The notes beneath the pieces were generated by a model. It was not told the origin of the DNA and did not search any database. It worked only from the letters and a program-made list of their open reading frames with translations. From SIG607 sp045601805 (GTDB taxonomy: Bacteria; Bacillota; Clostridia; Oscillospirales; Acutalibacteraceae): DNA of 64,000 nucleotides. A program made the translations under genes and the position numbers. Position 1 is the stretch's first letter, and each line of letters begins with the position of its first letter. Location: the NCBI GenBank assembly GCA_045601805.1, contig JAZSAJ010000059.1:93124-157123 (forward strand), read 5' to 3'. Shown here one piece after another: positions 1 to 7,157 of this stretch.

Positions 1-1886
1 CAAATCGTTTTTCCTTCTACTGATTTGCATTTGCAAACTACTTCTGTGATTTCACGATAGGTGGTGCCGTTTGATGTATATACAAAATACTCTGGCTCTA
101 TCGATACAGCTTCTGCATAAACATTGTTGTATTCATCTTTCATTGTTTCAGTAGCGAAATTTCGTAATTCATTATTGTGAGCACTATCAACAGCAGCACA
201 GATGATACCAATTATAATGGCAGCAACAACAATAGAAATCACTATAATCTTAATTATTCTTTTTTTCTTGTTTGCCGCCTCGGTGGCAGCAACTCGTTTT
301 AGAATAGCAAGATTTCGCTCGTTTTGAATATCAGCGATTCGTTGTCTTTCAAGTTCCTCTTGCCGTTGTTGTTCAATAAGTAGTTTCCGTTCATGTTCCT
401 GTTTGAGTCTTGCTTCCTCAATTCGCTTATTTTCTATGTATGCAGAATATCTTTCTGCGAGAAAGTTTTCATCTATAGCATTGAAAACAATTTGCTTGGA
501 ACAACCGCAGTTGATACAGTTGCTTTCTGTGTTGGCATTTATTTTACCACAAGAGCACATCCAAAACTCTCCAATTTGCATAGGCACGAAAGAAGACTTT
601 TTAGATGTCTCGTAAGTATATTGTTGTGTCAATTCAAGAGAACTGAAATGTTCCGACAACGATACAATCTCTGGAAATTTGGTTTCTTCACCAGAACATT
701 CCTCAATAGTACCATCAGCAAATCTAATTCGCTTCAATTTTACATTAACCGTTCTTGTATTTGCATCTGCTATTGGGATTTTGCGAGTGTAACCAAATAC
801 CTCGTCCCTTTTCGGTGACAAATCAAGCACCTGTGCATCTCGGATGGTCGGTAATTCATTGCCCCAAACATCAAAGCAATAAACATCTACCATTAAGGCA
901 GAGATAACCTTGTCCGAAAGGCTCTTAAACTTGCACCGTAGATAATATTTCTCTCTATCCGAAGAACAGAAAAGATGTGCACTTTGAATTATAACTGGGT
1001 GAGAACCTTTGACCTCCATAATTTCAAACTCTGACAACAATTCTTCTGACACATCTTTTGAAACTGTCGGTTCTGGAATTGGAGCAGAGAGTTTGGTGCC
1101 ACATCCCTGACAAAACTCGCTATCGCTCGGAAGGACTGCATTGCACTTCGGACAAATCTTTTTATCTGTTGTCGGAGTGTTGTTGAAAGGTTCTTCCTTT
1201 TCATCAATTTCTTCTTCCACAGATAAATTGTTTGCCTCTGCTTCAAGCAATGGTGTTAAAATATTTTCAGCCCAATCGTAATCCACGATAGGATAATTGT
1301 TATCAAACTGTGTGGCATAATGACTACCTTCATACAACTCTTTCAAGTAATCGTATGCTTTATCAGGAAGTTCGCAACAAATGTCATTGCCATCGGTATC
1401 ATAGAGATAAATCATTTCTTTACCGCTAACAGCAGTATAGAAGGCGACCTTAAAGTCAAAATCAGGTCGTTGCGAAAGTAGATTATAGGCACAAAAGACT
1501 TTGCACAGTTCAATAATTCTATCGTCCCTATTGCTCTCCAAGCAAGAAACTTTTTCTTTGAGAGCATTCATATCATTAACAATTCTGAAAGTTTTATAAG
1601 GGAGTATCTGTGTTGAACGAACTTCGGTGATTTTCTTCATGTAGTCGGGTGATTTAGGATTAACCACCCATACCATAGCACCGTGTCGCAAATCGTGATA
1701 AAGAATGTCATATTCTAAATGAGAAACGAACTTACAGTGAGGACATTCTACGTCAAACAACGCGCCAGTCATTATTTGCATAGCGATGTCGTCTGCATAG
1801 TCAGAATTGACACTCTCAAACACCGTCACTGATAAGGGCTTCCCGCATTTGGAACAGTTTACTGTCATTCTTTTTGGCATAGACAT
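1..1886 (-). CDS. CpXC-domain zinc-ribbon membrane protein, 3' end cut by window edge
   Basis: An open frame of 628 complete codons runs from ATG at 1886 to the window edge without a stop, so the C-terminus is missing. The start has a GAGGGG Shine-Dalgarno site about 8 bases upstream. Residues 11-14 (CSKC) and 48-51 (CPHC), followed by a YHDLRH-type stretch, fit the CpXC family. Two more four-cysteine zinc ribbons lie near residues 245-262 and 442-460, then a charged helical stretch (about 470-535) rich in E, Q and R, then one hydrophobic helix (about 540-563) and an extracytoplasmic tail. I infer a membrane-anchored zinc-binding protein of unknown function. Codon use (more AGA, CGA, GTC, CTC) differs from the genes to the right, which suggests acquired DNA. 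Confidence 0.82.
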   Translation of the reverse strand, partial: MSMPKRMTVNCSKCGKPLSVTVFESVNSDYADDIAMQIMTGALFDVECPHCKFVSHLEYDILYHDLRHGAMVWVVNPKSPDYMKKITEVRSTQILPYKTFRIVNDMNALKEKVSCLESNRDDRIIELCKVFCAYNLLSQRPDFDFKVAFYTAVSGKEMIYLYDTDGNDICCELPDKAYDYLKELYEGSHYATQFDNNYPIVDYDWAENILTPLLEAEANNLSVEEEIDEKEEPFNNTPTTDKKICPKCNAVLPSDSEFCQGCGTKLSAPIPEPTVSKDVSEELLSEFEIMEVKGSHPVIIQSAHLFCSSDREKYYLRCKFKSLSDKVISALMVDVYCFDVWGNELPTIRDAQVLDLSPKRDEVFGYTRKIPIADANTRTVNVKLKRIRFADGTIEECSGEETKFPEIVSLSEHFSSLELTQQYTYETSKKSSFVPMQIGEFWMCSCGKINANTESNCINCGCSKQIVFNAIDENFLAERYSAYIENKRIEEARLKQEHERKLLIEQQRQEELERQRIADIQNERNLAILKRVAATEAANKKKRIIKIIVISIVVAAIIIGIICAAVDSAHNNELRNFATETMKDEYNNVYAEAVSIEPEYFVYTSNGTTYREITEVVCKCKSVEGKTI

Positions 1887-1919
1887 AACCGCACCCCTCT
1901 GTTCAAGAAATATATATTC

Positions 1920-1948
1920 ATTATAATACAAATTACCACAAAATTCAA
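1920..1948 (-). promoter_or_regulatory. Promoter of the CpXC gene
   Basis: Read on the minus strand: TTGAAT (1943-1948), 17-base spacer, TATAAT (1920-1925), about 35 bases before the start codon. Confidence 0.7.
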
Positions 1949-1959
1949 TGTTTTACCCA

Positions 1960-2312
1960 CAAAAGGCAGAGTGGAATAGATTTTTGCTCTATTCTCATTA
2001 TTCCACCCACCCGTCCTATTTACAAAACCCTTGATTTTTAGAGGAATGTATGGTATTATAAGTGCGGTAAATCACGAGTTTATATCGGTGTGATTAAAAA
2101 TGAATTTTACCCATAAATTACCCACGGTACCCACGATTTACCCATAATATCCGAGACCATGTGAGATTTAAAGATACAATATGAGAGGTTATGAGAACCC
2201 CTTAAAAAGCACTGTTTTCGGGATAAATTATGAGACCTTGTGAGAGGATATGATTGGTTTTGTCAAACCCTATGTCTATCCCCACGATGAAACCCGAAAG
2301 CAAATAAAATTA
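1960..2312. repeat. Non-coding stretch with spaced TACCCA and GAGA repeats
   Basis: No coding frame is convincing here. Four TACCCA copies start at 2108, 2119, 2128 and 2139 (spacings 11, 9, 11), with a fifth just upstream at 1954. They are followed by three related GAGA-containing copies: GAGACCATGTGAGA near 2153, GAGAGGTTATGAGA near 2193 and GAGACCTTGTGAGA near 2232. Spaced arm-type repeats like these often flank attachment sites of tyrosine-recombinase elements; that role is inference and no recombinase is visible. Confidence 0.45.
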
Positions 2313-2346
2313 ATGGGCTATGGAAATTCCATAGCCCGTTTTATTT
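2313..2346. terminator. Terminator of the XRE regulator gene (probably bidirectional)
   Basis: A perfect 9-base stem GGGCTATGG / CCATAGCCC with loop AAATT (2315-2337). T-rich tracts lie on both sides; on the minus strand it follows the stop of the regulator at 2352. Confidence 0.8.
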
Positions 2347-2351
2347 TTCAT

Positions 2352-2582
2352 TTAATCTTCTTCTAACAATTTAGACGGTGATACATTTAGCACCTGTGCA
2401 ATTTTAAATAGAGTTTCCAAAGACACACCGCGCACAGTACCCGGCCCCTCAACTTGACCTACAAAATTTACACTTTTATCAATAAGTTCGGCAAATGTTT
2501 CTTGTGTGTAACCTGCTTTTTTACGGTAATAGGCAATTTTAAAACCCAATGTAATATATTTATCTGCAAACTCAGTTTTCAT
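2352..2582 (-). CDS. XRE-family helix-turn-helix regulator
   Basis: A 76-residue protein that is essentially one HTH_3/XRE domain: a first helix with RKKAGYTQETFAELI and a recognition-helix region near residues 35-50, then a second half typical of Cro/CI-type repressors (SLETLFKIAQVLNVSPSKLL). It is transcribed divergently from the SLOG-fold gene at 2719, and the shared 136-base gap contains paired 8-base inverted repeats. I infer that it represses both its own gene and the neighbour. The position normally bearing a small residue in the recognition helix reads GPG, a small oddity. Confidence 0.88.
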   Translation of the reverse strand: MKTEFADKYITLGFKIAYYRKKAGYTQETFAELIDKSVNFVGQVEGPGTVRGVSLETLFKIAQVLNVSPSKLLEED

Positions 2583-2642
2583 TTTTCCGCCTCCATTATA
2601 TTTATAGTTTACAAGGAAACGGAATAAATTATAATTTTACAC

Positions 2643-2704
2643 AAGTAAATGATTATTTACTTTAAGTAAATAATAATGTATAATAAGTGATAAATCATTT
2701 ACTT
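2643..2704. promoter_or_regulatory. Operator/promoter between the XRE regulator and SLOG gene
   Basis: AAGTAAAT (2643-2650) and ATTTACTT (2655-2662) form a perfect inverted repeat with a 4-base spacer. A second AAGTAAAT/ATTTACTT pair lies at 2664-2671 and 2697-2704. The plus-strand promoter TTTACT (2656-2661), 17-base spacer, TATAAT (2679-2684) sits inside these repeats, so a bound repressor would cover the -35 and -10 boxes. Confidence 0.75.
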
Positions 2705-2718
2705 GGAGTGAAGTATAA

Positions 2719-3189
2719 ATGTGCACTTGCTGTTTTATTGGTCACAGAACAATAAATGAAACCGAAGAATTAAAACGCGACCTTTACAAAATTATAGAAA
2801 ATTTAATTGCAGAAAAACAAGTTGATGTTTTTCTTTTTGGAAGCAAAAGCCGATTTAATGATTTATGCCAAGAAACAGTAACCAAGATAAAAGAAAAATA
2901 CCCAAACATAAAACGAGTTTATGTACGGGCAGAATATCCGTATATTAGCGAAGATTACAGAAATTATCTCTTAAAAAGTTACGATTACACTTACTACCCC
3001 GAAAAGATAATGAACTCAGGAAGAGCGGTTTATATAAAACGCAATTATGAAATGATAAACAACAGTCAATTTTGCATTGTTTATTACGATGAACAAAACG
3101 CGCCTACTACCCGAAAAAGCGGAACAGAAATTGCACTTGACTATGCAATAAAAAAACAAAAGCGCATTATACTATTGCCTATTAAATAA
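2719..3189 (+). CDS. SLOG superfamily (DUF1273/YpsA-like) nucleotide-binding protein
   Basis: A 156-residue protein opening with the CCFIGHR motif of the DUF1273/YpsA branch of the SLOG (Rossmann-like) superfamily. A FLFGSKSRFN segment lies near residue 38, and a C-terminal GTEIALDYAIKKQKRIILL stretch forms the last strand-helix-strand that contacts nucleotide in related folds. A Shine-Dalgarno site GGAGTG lies 8 bases before ATG. SLOG proteins are known or proposed sensors of nucleotide-derived ligands, often in conflict systems; the ligand and role here are unknown. It is paired divergently with an XRE repressor and its promoter lies within the shared operators, so expression is probably tightly controlled. 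Confidence 0.85.
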   Translation: MCTCCFIGHRTINETEELKRDLYKIIENLIAEKQVDVFLFGSKSRFNDLCQETVTKIKEKYPNIKRVYVRAEYPYISEDYRNYLLKSYDYTYYPEKIMNSGRAVYIKRNYEMINNSQFCIVYYDEQNAPTTRKSGTEIALDYAIKKQKRIILLPIK

Positions 3190-3205
3190 ATCTTGTGTTT
3201 TTAAT

Positions 3206-3234
3206 TTGCAAAGTGTTTTGTTTTGTGGTAAAAT
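3206..3234 (+). promoter_or_regulatory. Promoter of the TSCPD gene
   Basis: TTGCAA (3206-3211), 17-base spacer, TAAAAT (3229-3234). The spacer end and -10 (TTTTGTGGTAAAAT) recur at other promoters in this window. Confidence 0.75.
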
Positions 3235-3261
3235 AAAGTAAAGACAAATAAGGAGAATACT

Positions 3262-3513
3262 ATGGAATACAAATACAAAACAAACGGCGTGTGTTCGCGC
3301 GAGATTACCTTTGATATAAACGACGGCATTGTTACAAATGTTAAATTTATGGGCGGTTGCAACGGCAACCTTAAAGCAATAGCAAAACTTGTTGAGGGTA
3401 TGCCTGCAGATAAAATTTACGAAATTTTACAGGGTAACACCTGCGGTTTTAAAGGTACATCTTGTGCCGACCAACTTGCAAAAGCAGTACAAAAAGCAAA
3501 AGCAGAGGCGTAA
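3262..3513 (+). CDS. TIGR03905-family TSCPD-domain protein
   Basis: An 83-residue stand-alone TSCPD domain. The glycine/cysteine features of the family are visible: FMGGCNGNLKAI near residue 30, then CGFKGTSCADQLA near residue 61. Related domains occur at the C-terminus of vitamin B12-dependent ribonucleotide reductases, but the role of the small free-standing proteins is not established. Strong Shine-Dalgarno AAGGAG before ATG. The gene has its own promoter and its terminator overlaps the stop codon, so it is monocistronic. Confidence 0.85.
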   Translation: MEYKYKTNGVCSREITFDINDGIVTNVKFMGGCNGNLKAIAKLVEGMPADKIYEILQGNTCGFKGTSCADQLAKAVQKAKAEA

Positions 3514-3530
3514 GCCTCTGCTTTTATGTT
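3500..3530 (+). terminator. Terminator overlapping the TSCPD stop codon
   Basis: GCAGAGGC (3502-3509) and GCCTCTGC (3514-3521) form an 8-base stem whose GTAA loop contains part of the stop codon; TTTT follows. Confidence 0.82.
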
Positions 3531-3715
3531 TCTTGGTTTTCGCGAATATTTTTTTTGCGTTTTGGAAGGCCCTGCGCAATTGCAGGGTATTCGTTTGCGG
3601 TATCGGCGGTTGGCTGAATTTCGTAAGTGCCGTATTTATTAACCAAATCAAGCGCCGAAATATCTTTTTCGCGTTGTTCTTTATTTAAAAACAACGGTTC
3701 TTTTTTATTTTCCAC
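3524..3715 (-). CDS. Small conserved-looking hypothetical protein
   Basis: A 63-residue, charged, soluble protein starting at GTG with a GGGTGAT Shine-Dalgarno site about 5 bases upstream, a form seen at several genes in this window. The middle (ALDLVNKYGTYEIQPTADT, then IAQGLPKRKK) has the look of a conserved short domain; I do not know a function. It lies 39 bases downstream of the pseudouridine synthase on the same strand and is probably co-transcribed. It converges tail to tail with the TSCPD gene, their ends separated by 10 bases. Confidence 0.65.
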   Translation of the reverse strand: MENKKEPLFLNKEQREKDISALDLVNKYGTYEIQPTADTANEYPAIAQGLPKRKKNIRENQET

Positions 3716-3754
3716 TTATATCACCCAATATAAGTGTTGGCGTTTTATTTTGTT

Positions 3755-4717
3755 TTATACTAGGTAATCAAACAATTCCTTTGCAAACCACACATCATTT
3801 ACAGAAAAAGTTTTGCCGTTTAAATAATTTAGTTCGCCTGCGTCACTCTTAAAACAAAATGTTAATTTATAAGAATAAAGCGCTTGTTTATTAAAGCCCA
3901 TTTTTTTATCCGTGGCGAGTTTTCCGTATTTACCGTCACCAAGCAAAGCGTGGCCTGCCCCCGCCATATGGGCGCGAATTTGGTGAGTTCTGCCGGTTAT
4001 AAGTTCTACTTCTAACAGCGACAACCCATTTTTTTCGCAAAGCGTTTTATAACCTGTTGTTATGCTTTTGTTGTTTTCGGTTTTCCCTTTTTGCAAATAA
4101 ATCTTGTTTTTATCTTCGTTTTTTTCAAGAAAGCCGGTTAGCACACCGCTTTTTTGACTAAAACTGCCGTGAACAACCGCCAAATAGCGTTTATCTATTT
4201 CGCGCAGTTTAATTTTTTCGCAAAGAATACGAAGCGCTTCAGCAGTTTTGGCGGCAATTACAATACCGCCTGTGTTACGGTCAATTCGGTTTGCCAAAGC
4301 GGGCTTAAAACTGTTTTCCTGTTTTGGATTATATTCGCCCTTTTTATACAAATATTTTTGTATACGCGCAATTAAGGTATCGCCATACTCGTTTTTATCG
4401 GGGTGAACCAAAAGCCCTTGCGGTTTATCGGCAAGTAAAATAAATTCGTCTTCATAAACAATTTTTAGGTTATCACTTGCCGCTAAAAAATCGTAATTAT
4501 CGGGTTTTTCGCTCAAAAATTCATCTTTAGCGTAAACCGAAATAACATCGCCCTCGCATATTCGGGTATCAATTTTTGCCCTTTTTGAATTTATTTTAAT
4601 ATCTTTTTGCCGAATGGCTTTATACATAAGCGAAGCGGGTAACAGCGGACAGGTTTTAGTTATAAACTTATCTAGCCGCATACCCGCGTCGTTTTTATTA
4701 ACAACAAATGTTTTCAT
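3755..4717 (-). CDS. RluA-family 23S rRNA pseudouridine synthase
   Basis: A 320-residue enzyme with an N-terminal S4-like RNA-binding domain (residues about 12-75, beginning MRLDKFI) and a pseudouridine synthase catalytic domain. The catalytic motif, usually HRLDRDTSG, reads NRIDRNTGG near residues 143-151 and keeps the essential aspartate. GRTHQIRAHMA (about 242-252) is the second family signature. It converts uridines to pseudouridine in large-subunit rRNA (RluC/RluD type); the exact position cannot be read from sequence. The preceding short gene ends directly against this ATG (AAATAAATG), so translation is probably coupled. Confidence 0.93.
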   Translation of the reverse strand: MKTFVVNKNDAGMRLDKFITKTCPLLPASLMYKAIRQKDIKINSKRAKIDTRICEGDVISVYAKDEFLSEKPDNYDFLAASDNLKIVYEDEFILLADKPQGLLVHPDKNEYGDTLIARIQKYLYKKGEYNPKQENSFKPALANRIDRNTGGIVIAAKTAEALRILCEKIKLREIDKRYLAVVHGSFSQKSGVLTGFLEKNEDKNKIYLQKGKTENNKSITTGYKTLCEKNGLSLLEVELITGRTHQIRAHMAGAGHALLGDGKYGKLATDKKMGFNKQALYSYKLTFCFKSDAGELNYLNGKTFSVNDVWFAKELFDYLV

Positions 4718-4846
4718 TTATTTGTTTTTAGAAAATATTTTATTAAGCAGGGCGGTTACAAGAATTATTGTGCCAATAACAACAAATATTGCCAACATAC
4801 CCTTGCCCATATAATGCAAATTATCTACAAAGTTATTCAAATTCAT
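4718..4846 (-). CDS. Short OadG-like sodium-pump small subunit
   Basis: A 42-residue protein. ATG at 4846 is preceded by an AGGGGG Shine-Dalgarno site. It has one membrane helix (MLAIFVVIGTIILVTALL, residues 17-34), a short N-terminal segment with YMGKGM, and a basic tail. Its position 12 bases after the oadB-like stop and this pattern match the short OadG-related subunits that anchor decarboxylase/beta-subunit complexes. It is followed without a gap by the RluA-family gene. Confidence 0.75.
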   Translation of the reverse strand: MNLNNFVDNLHYMGKGMLAIFVVIGTIILVTALLNKIFSKNK

Positions 4847-4858
4847 AATTTAACCCCC

Positions 4859-5959
4859 TTAATTACCGAAGAAACTTAAAATAAGTCCGCCGGCTATAAC
4901 AGACGCAATTTGACCTGATACATTTACACCAATTGAATGCATTAAAAGGAAGTTCTGCGGGTCTTCTTTAAGTCCCATTTTATGAACAATTCTGCCCGAC
5001 ATTGGGAATGCCGAAATACCGGCAGCGCCAATCATTGGGTTGATTTTTTCTTTTAAGAAAAGGTTTAAGAATTTTGCAAACAAAACACCGCCTGCGGTAT
5101 CAATAATAAAGGCAATAAGGCCAAGACCTAAAATAAGCAATGTTTCGGGGCGCAAAAATTCTTCGGCTTTCATGCGGGTTGCAATAGAAATACCAAGCAA
5201 AATTGTAACAAGGTTTGCAAGTACCTTTTGCGCGGTTTCGGAAAGCGAATTTAAAACACCGCATTCCCTTATTAAGTTACCAAACATTAAGAAGAAAATA
5301 AGAGATGCCGATTTAGGAGCAATAACAGCCGCTACCATAAATATAACAATAGGGAACAAAATTTTGGTTTTTTTGGAAACATCTTTTTGCTTATAAGGCA
5401 TACGAATTAAACGTTCTTTTTTGGTGGTAAGAAGTTTAATTACAGGGGGCTGAATAATGGGCACAAGCGCCATATAAGAATATGCTGCAACCATTATTGC
5501 GCCGACATATTTACTGCCAAGTTCCTGCGCAACAACAATGGAAGTAGGACCGTCGGCCGCGCCAATAATACCAATAGACGCCGCATCGTTAATATCAAAG
5601 AAAATAGATGCCGCACAGAAAGTAAAGAATATACCAAACTGTGCCGCCGCGCCGAAAAGCATTAGTTTTGGGTTGGTTAAAATAGGCGTAAAGTCAATCA
5701 TTGCGCCAATACCGATAAACAGTAAAAGCGGAAACAGTTCGTTAGCAATACCGGCATTAAAAAGGGTTGTAAGCGGACCGTGTTCAGCCACAGCATCGGA
5801 CAAAGGAATGTTTGCAACAAGTGTACCAAAGCCAAGCGGAAGTAAAAGTGTTGGCTCCATATCCTTTGCAATGGCAAGGTAAATTAGCACACCGCCAATA
5901 AGCCACATTACTACATGGCCTAACTCTATATTCCCAAAATTTTCGTATAAAATTTCCAT
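4859..5959 (-). CDS. Sodium ion-translocating decarboxylase, beta subunit
   Basis: A 366-residue polytopic membrane protein of the OadB/GcdB/MmdB family, which couples biotin-dependent decarboxylation to sodium export. The family motif ADGPTSIVVAQELG and the helix AAYSYMALVPIIQPP carry the residues used for sodium passage. I chose ATG 5959 because GGGAGG lies 8 bases upstream and a consensus promoter sits before it; a longer in-frame start at 6019 would begin inside the promoter. No alpha (carboxyltransferase) or biotin carrier gene is in the window, so the partner must be encoded elsewhere or this pair works otherwise. The short OadG-like gene follows directly. Confidence 0.92.
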   Translation of the reverse strand: MEILYENFGNIELGHVVMWLIGGVLIYLAIAKDMEPTLLLPLGFGTLVANIPLSDAVAEHGPLTTLFNAGIANELFPLLLFIGIGAMIDFTPILTNPKLMLFGAAAQFGIFFTFCAASIFFDINDAASIGIIGAADGPTSIVVAQELGSKYVGAIMVAAYSYMALVPIIQPPVIKLLTTKKERLIRMPYKQKDVSKKTKILFPIVIFMVAAVIAPKSASLIFFLMFGNLIRECGVLNSLSETAQKVLANLVTILLGISIATRMKAEEFLRPETLLILGLGLIAFIIDTAGGVLFAKFLNLFLKEKINPMIGAAGISAFPMSGRIVHKMGLKEDPQNFLLMHSIGVNVSGQIASVIAGGLILSFFGN

Positions 5960-5987
5960 AAACCAATTCCTCCCATAATACCTAATT

Positions 5988-6016
5988 ATTTTACCACAAA
6001 GCAACCCTTTAGTCAA
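5988..6016 (-). promoter_or_regulatory. Promoter of the oadB-like operon
   Basis: On the minus strand: TTGACT (6011-6016), 17-base spacer ending TTTGTGG, TAAAAT (5988-5993). Confidence 0.82.
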
Positions 6017-6056
6017 CAAAAAAAGGTGTGCAGAAAATTCTGCACACCCGTTTTTG
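6013..6056. terminator. Terminator of the HU gene
   Basis: GGTGTGCAGAA (6025-6035) and TTCTGCACACC (6038-6048) form an 11-base stem; on the minus strand TTTTTTTG follows. It abuts the -35 of the next promoter. Confidence 0.87.
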
Positions 6057-6068
6057 TTTGCTTTTTAA

Positions 6069-6344
6069 TTATTTGTTAACAGCGTCTTTAAGAGCTCTGC
6101 CTGCTTTGAAAGCCGGAGCTTTGGAAGCGGGGATTTTAACAGTTTGTTTTGTTTGAGGATTGATACCTGTACGAGCGCCGCGTTCGCGAACTTCAAAAGT
6201 ACCGAAGCCAATAAGCTGAACTTTATCGCCTTTAACAAGCGCATTTTCAATTGCTTCAAATGTTGCTTTTACAACTGCTTCTGTATCTTTTTTAGATACG
6301 CCGGCTGCCTCGCTAACAACTGCAACTAAATCCTTCTTATTCAT
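6069..6344 (-). CDS. hup: HU-type DNA-binding protein
   Basis: A 91-residue histone-like protein, the usual HU length. It begins MNKKDLVAVVSEAAGVSK and carries the family signature GFGTFEVRERGARTGINP (residues about 46-63) that forms the DNA-gripping arm. HU bends and compacts the nucleoid. The start at 6344 has AAAGGATG upstream and matches the family; a start nine bases earlier would add three residues that HU proteins do not have. It is monocistronic with its own promoter and terminator. Confidence 0.96.
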   Translation of the reverse strand: MNKKDLVAVVSEAAGVSKKDTEAVVKATFEAIENALVKGDKVQLIGFGTFEVRERGARTGINPQTKQTVKIPASKAPAFKAGRALKDAVNK

Positions 6345-6387
6345 AAAAAACATCCTTTCTTATAAAATCAAGTATTCGCTATGATAA

Positions 6388-6416
6388 ATTATAACAATTC
6401 TTTACGCACTTTGCAA
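6388..6416 (-). promoter_or_regulatory. Promoter of the HU gene
   Basis: On the minus strand: TTGCAA (6411-6416), 17-base spacer, TATAAT (6388-6393). Confidence 0.82.
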
Positions 6417-6546
6417 CATTTTTTTAAAAATTTGTGCAGTTTTATTGTTTATTTGCACAAACAACAGTATTTTAACCCGTTTTTTATGTATTTATTTAAC
6501 AATTTCGGCATTTTCAACAATTTATTGCTGTTTCGTTTTTTGCTGT

Positions 6547-6575
6547 TTGACTTGAAAATAAATTTTTGTTATACT
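6547..6575 (+). promoter_or_regulatory. Promoter of abrB-zapA-U32
   Basis: TTGACT (6547-6552), 17-base spacer, TATACT (6570-6575), followed by the AAGGAGGAG ribosome-binding site at 6588-6596. The rest of the gap between HU and this gene (about 6417-6546) shows only AT-rich sequence. Confidence 0.82.
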
Positions 6576-6601
6576 ATATTTATCTATAAGGAGGAGTTTT
6601 T

Positions 6602-6880
6602 ATGATTAAAGGTACCGGCTTAGTAAAGCCCGTTGACAGTATGGGCCGCCTTGTTTTGCCCAAGGAAATTCGCCGCCATTTAGATGTTGACAGCGGTCGC
6701 GACCATGTTGAATTTTTCTTAGACGAAAACTCTATTGTTATAAAAAAATACAAACCTGCTTGTTTCTTTTGCAACGAACTTGATAATCTTGTTCATTATA
6801 AAGATAAACGCGTTTGCAAGGTTTGTATTGACAAACTGCAAACTTTAAAAGATATTACCCCTGATGATACGGAGGACTAA
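6602..6880 (+). CDS. AbrB/SpoVT-type transcriptional regulator with C-terminal CxxC pairs
   Basis: A 92-residue protein. The first 50 residues form the AbrB swapped-hairpin DNA-binding domain (GLVKPVDSMGRLVLPKEIRR). The C-terminal 40 residues carry CFFC and CKVC, spaced to bind one zinc ion. AbrB-type proteins are transition-state regulators in Firmicutes; the targets here are unknown. It has a consensus promoter and AAGGAGGAG site and is followed at once by zapA, whose ribosome-binding site overlaps its last codons. Confidence 0.93.
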   Translation: MIKGTGLVKPVDSMGRLVLPKEIRRHLDVDSGRDHVEFFLDENSIVIKKYKPACFFCNELDNLVHYKDKRVCKVCIDKLQTLKDITPDDTED

Positions 6881-6881
6881 T

Positions 6882-7157
6882 ATGGCTAATATTATTAGAA
6901 TAAATGTTGGCGGTATCCCCTATTCTGTTTGTTCTGAAGACGATGAACAGTATATGAAAAGTTTGGCCAACGAACTTGAACATAAAATGGACACGCTTAT
7001 TAAGGCAAAACCGTTTTTGTCTACCACAATGGCGGCGGTTATGACGGCGCTTGACTGTTTAGACAAGGCAAAAAAGACCGAAGAAGAAAATGCGGCTTTG
7101 CGCCTTGAAGTTACACGGCTTAACGAAAAAATTGCTTTGGACAAACTTAACTTATGA
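6882..7157 (+). CDS. zapA: Cell division protein ZapA-like
   Basis: A 91-residue protein with the ZapA pattern: an N-terminal strand pair (IIRINVGGIPYSV), then helices ending in a charged coiled coil (EEENAALRLEVTRLNEKIAL). ZapA binds FtsZ and bundles its filaments at the division site. ATG 6882 has GGAGG 7 bases upstream and follows the abrB stop by one base. Its stop overlaps the next start by four bases (ATGA). ZapA followed by a U32 protein is a familiar Firmicute arrangement. Confidence 0.87.
   Translation: MANIIRINVGGIPYSVCSEDDEQYMKSLANELEHKMDTLIKAKPFLSTTMAAVMTALDCLDKAKKTEEENAALRLEVTRLNEKIALDKLNL

Noticed and set aside
393..818. Plus-strand frames of 70 and 141 codons
   Set aside because: They overlap the edge-truncated CpXC gene on the other strand, which has clear domains, promoter and ribosome-binding site.
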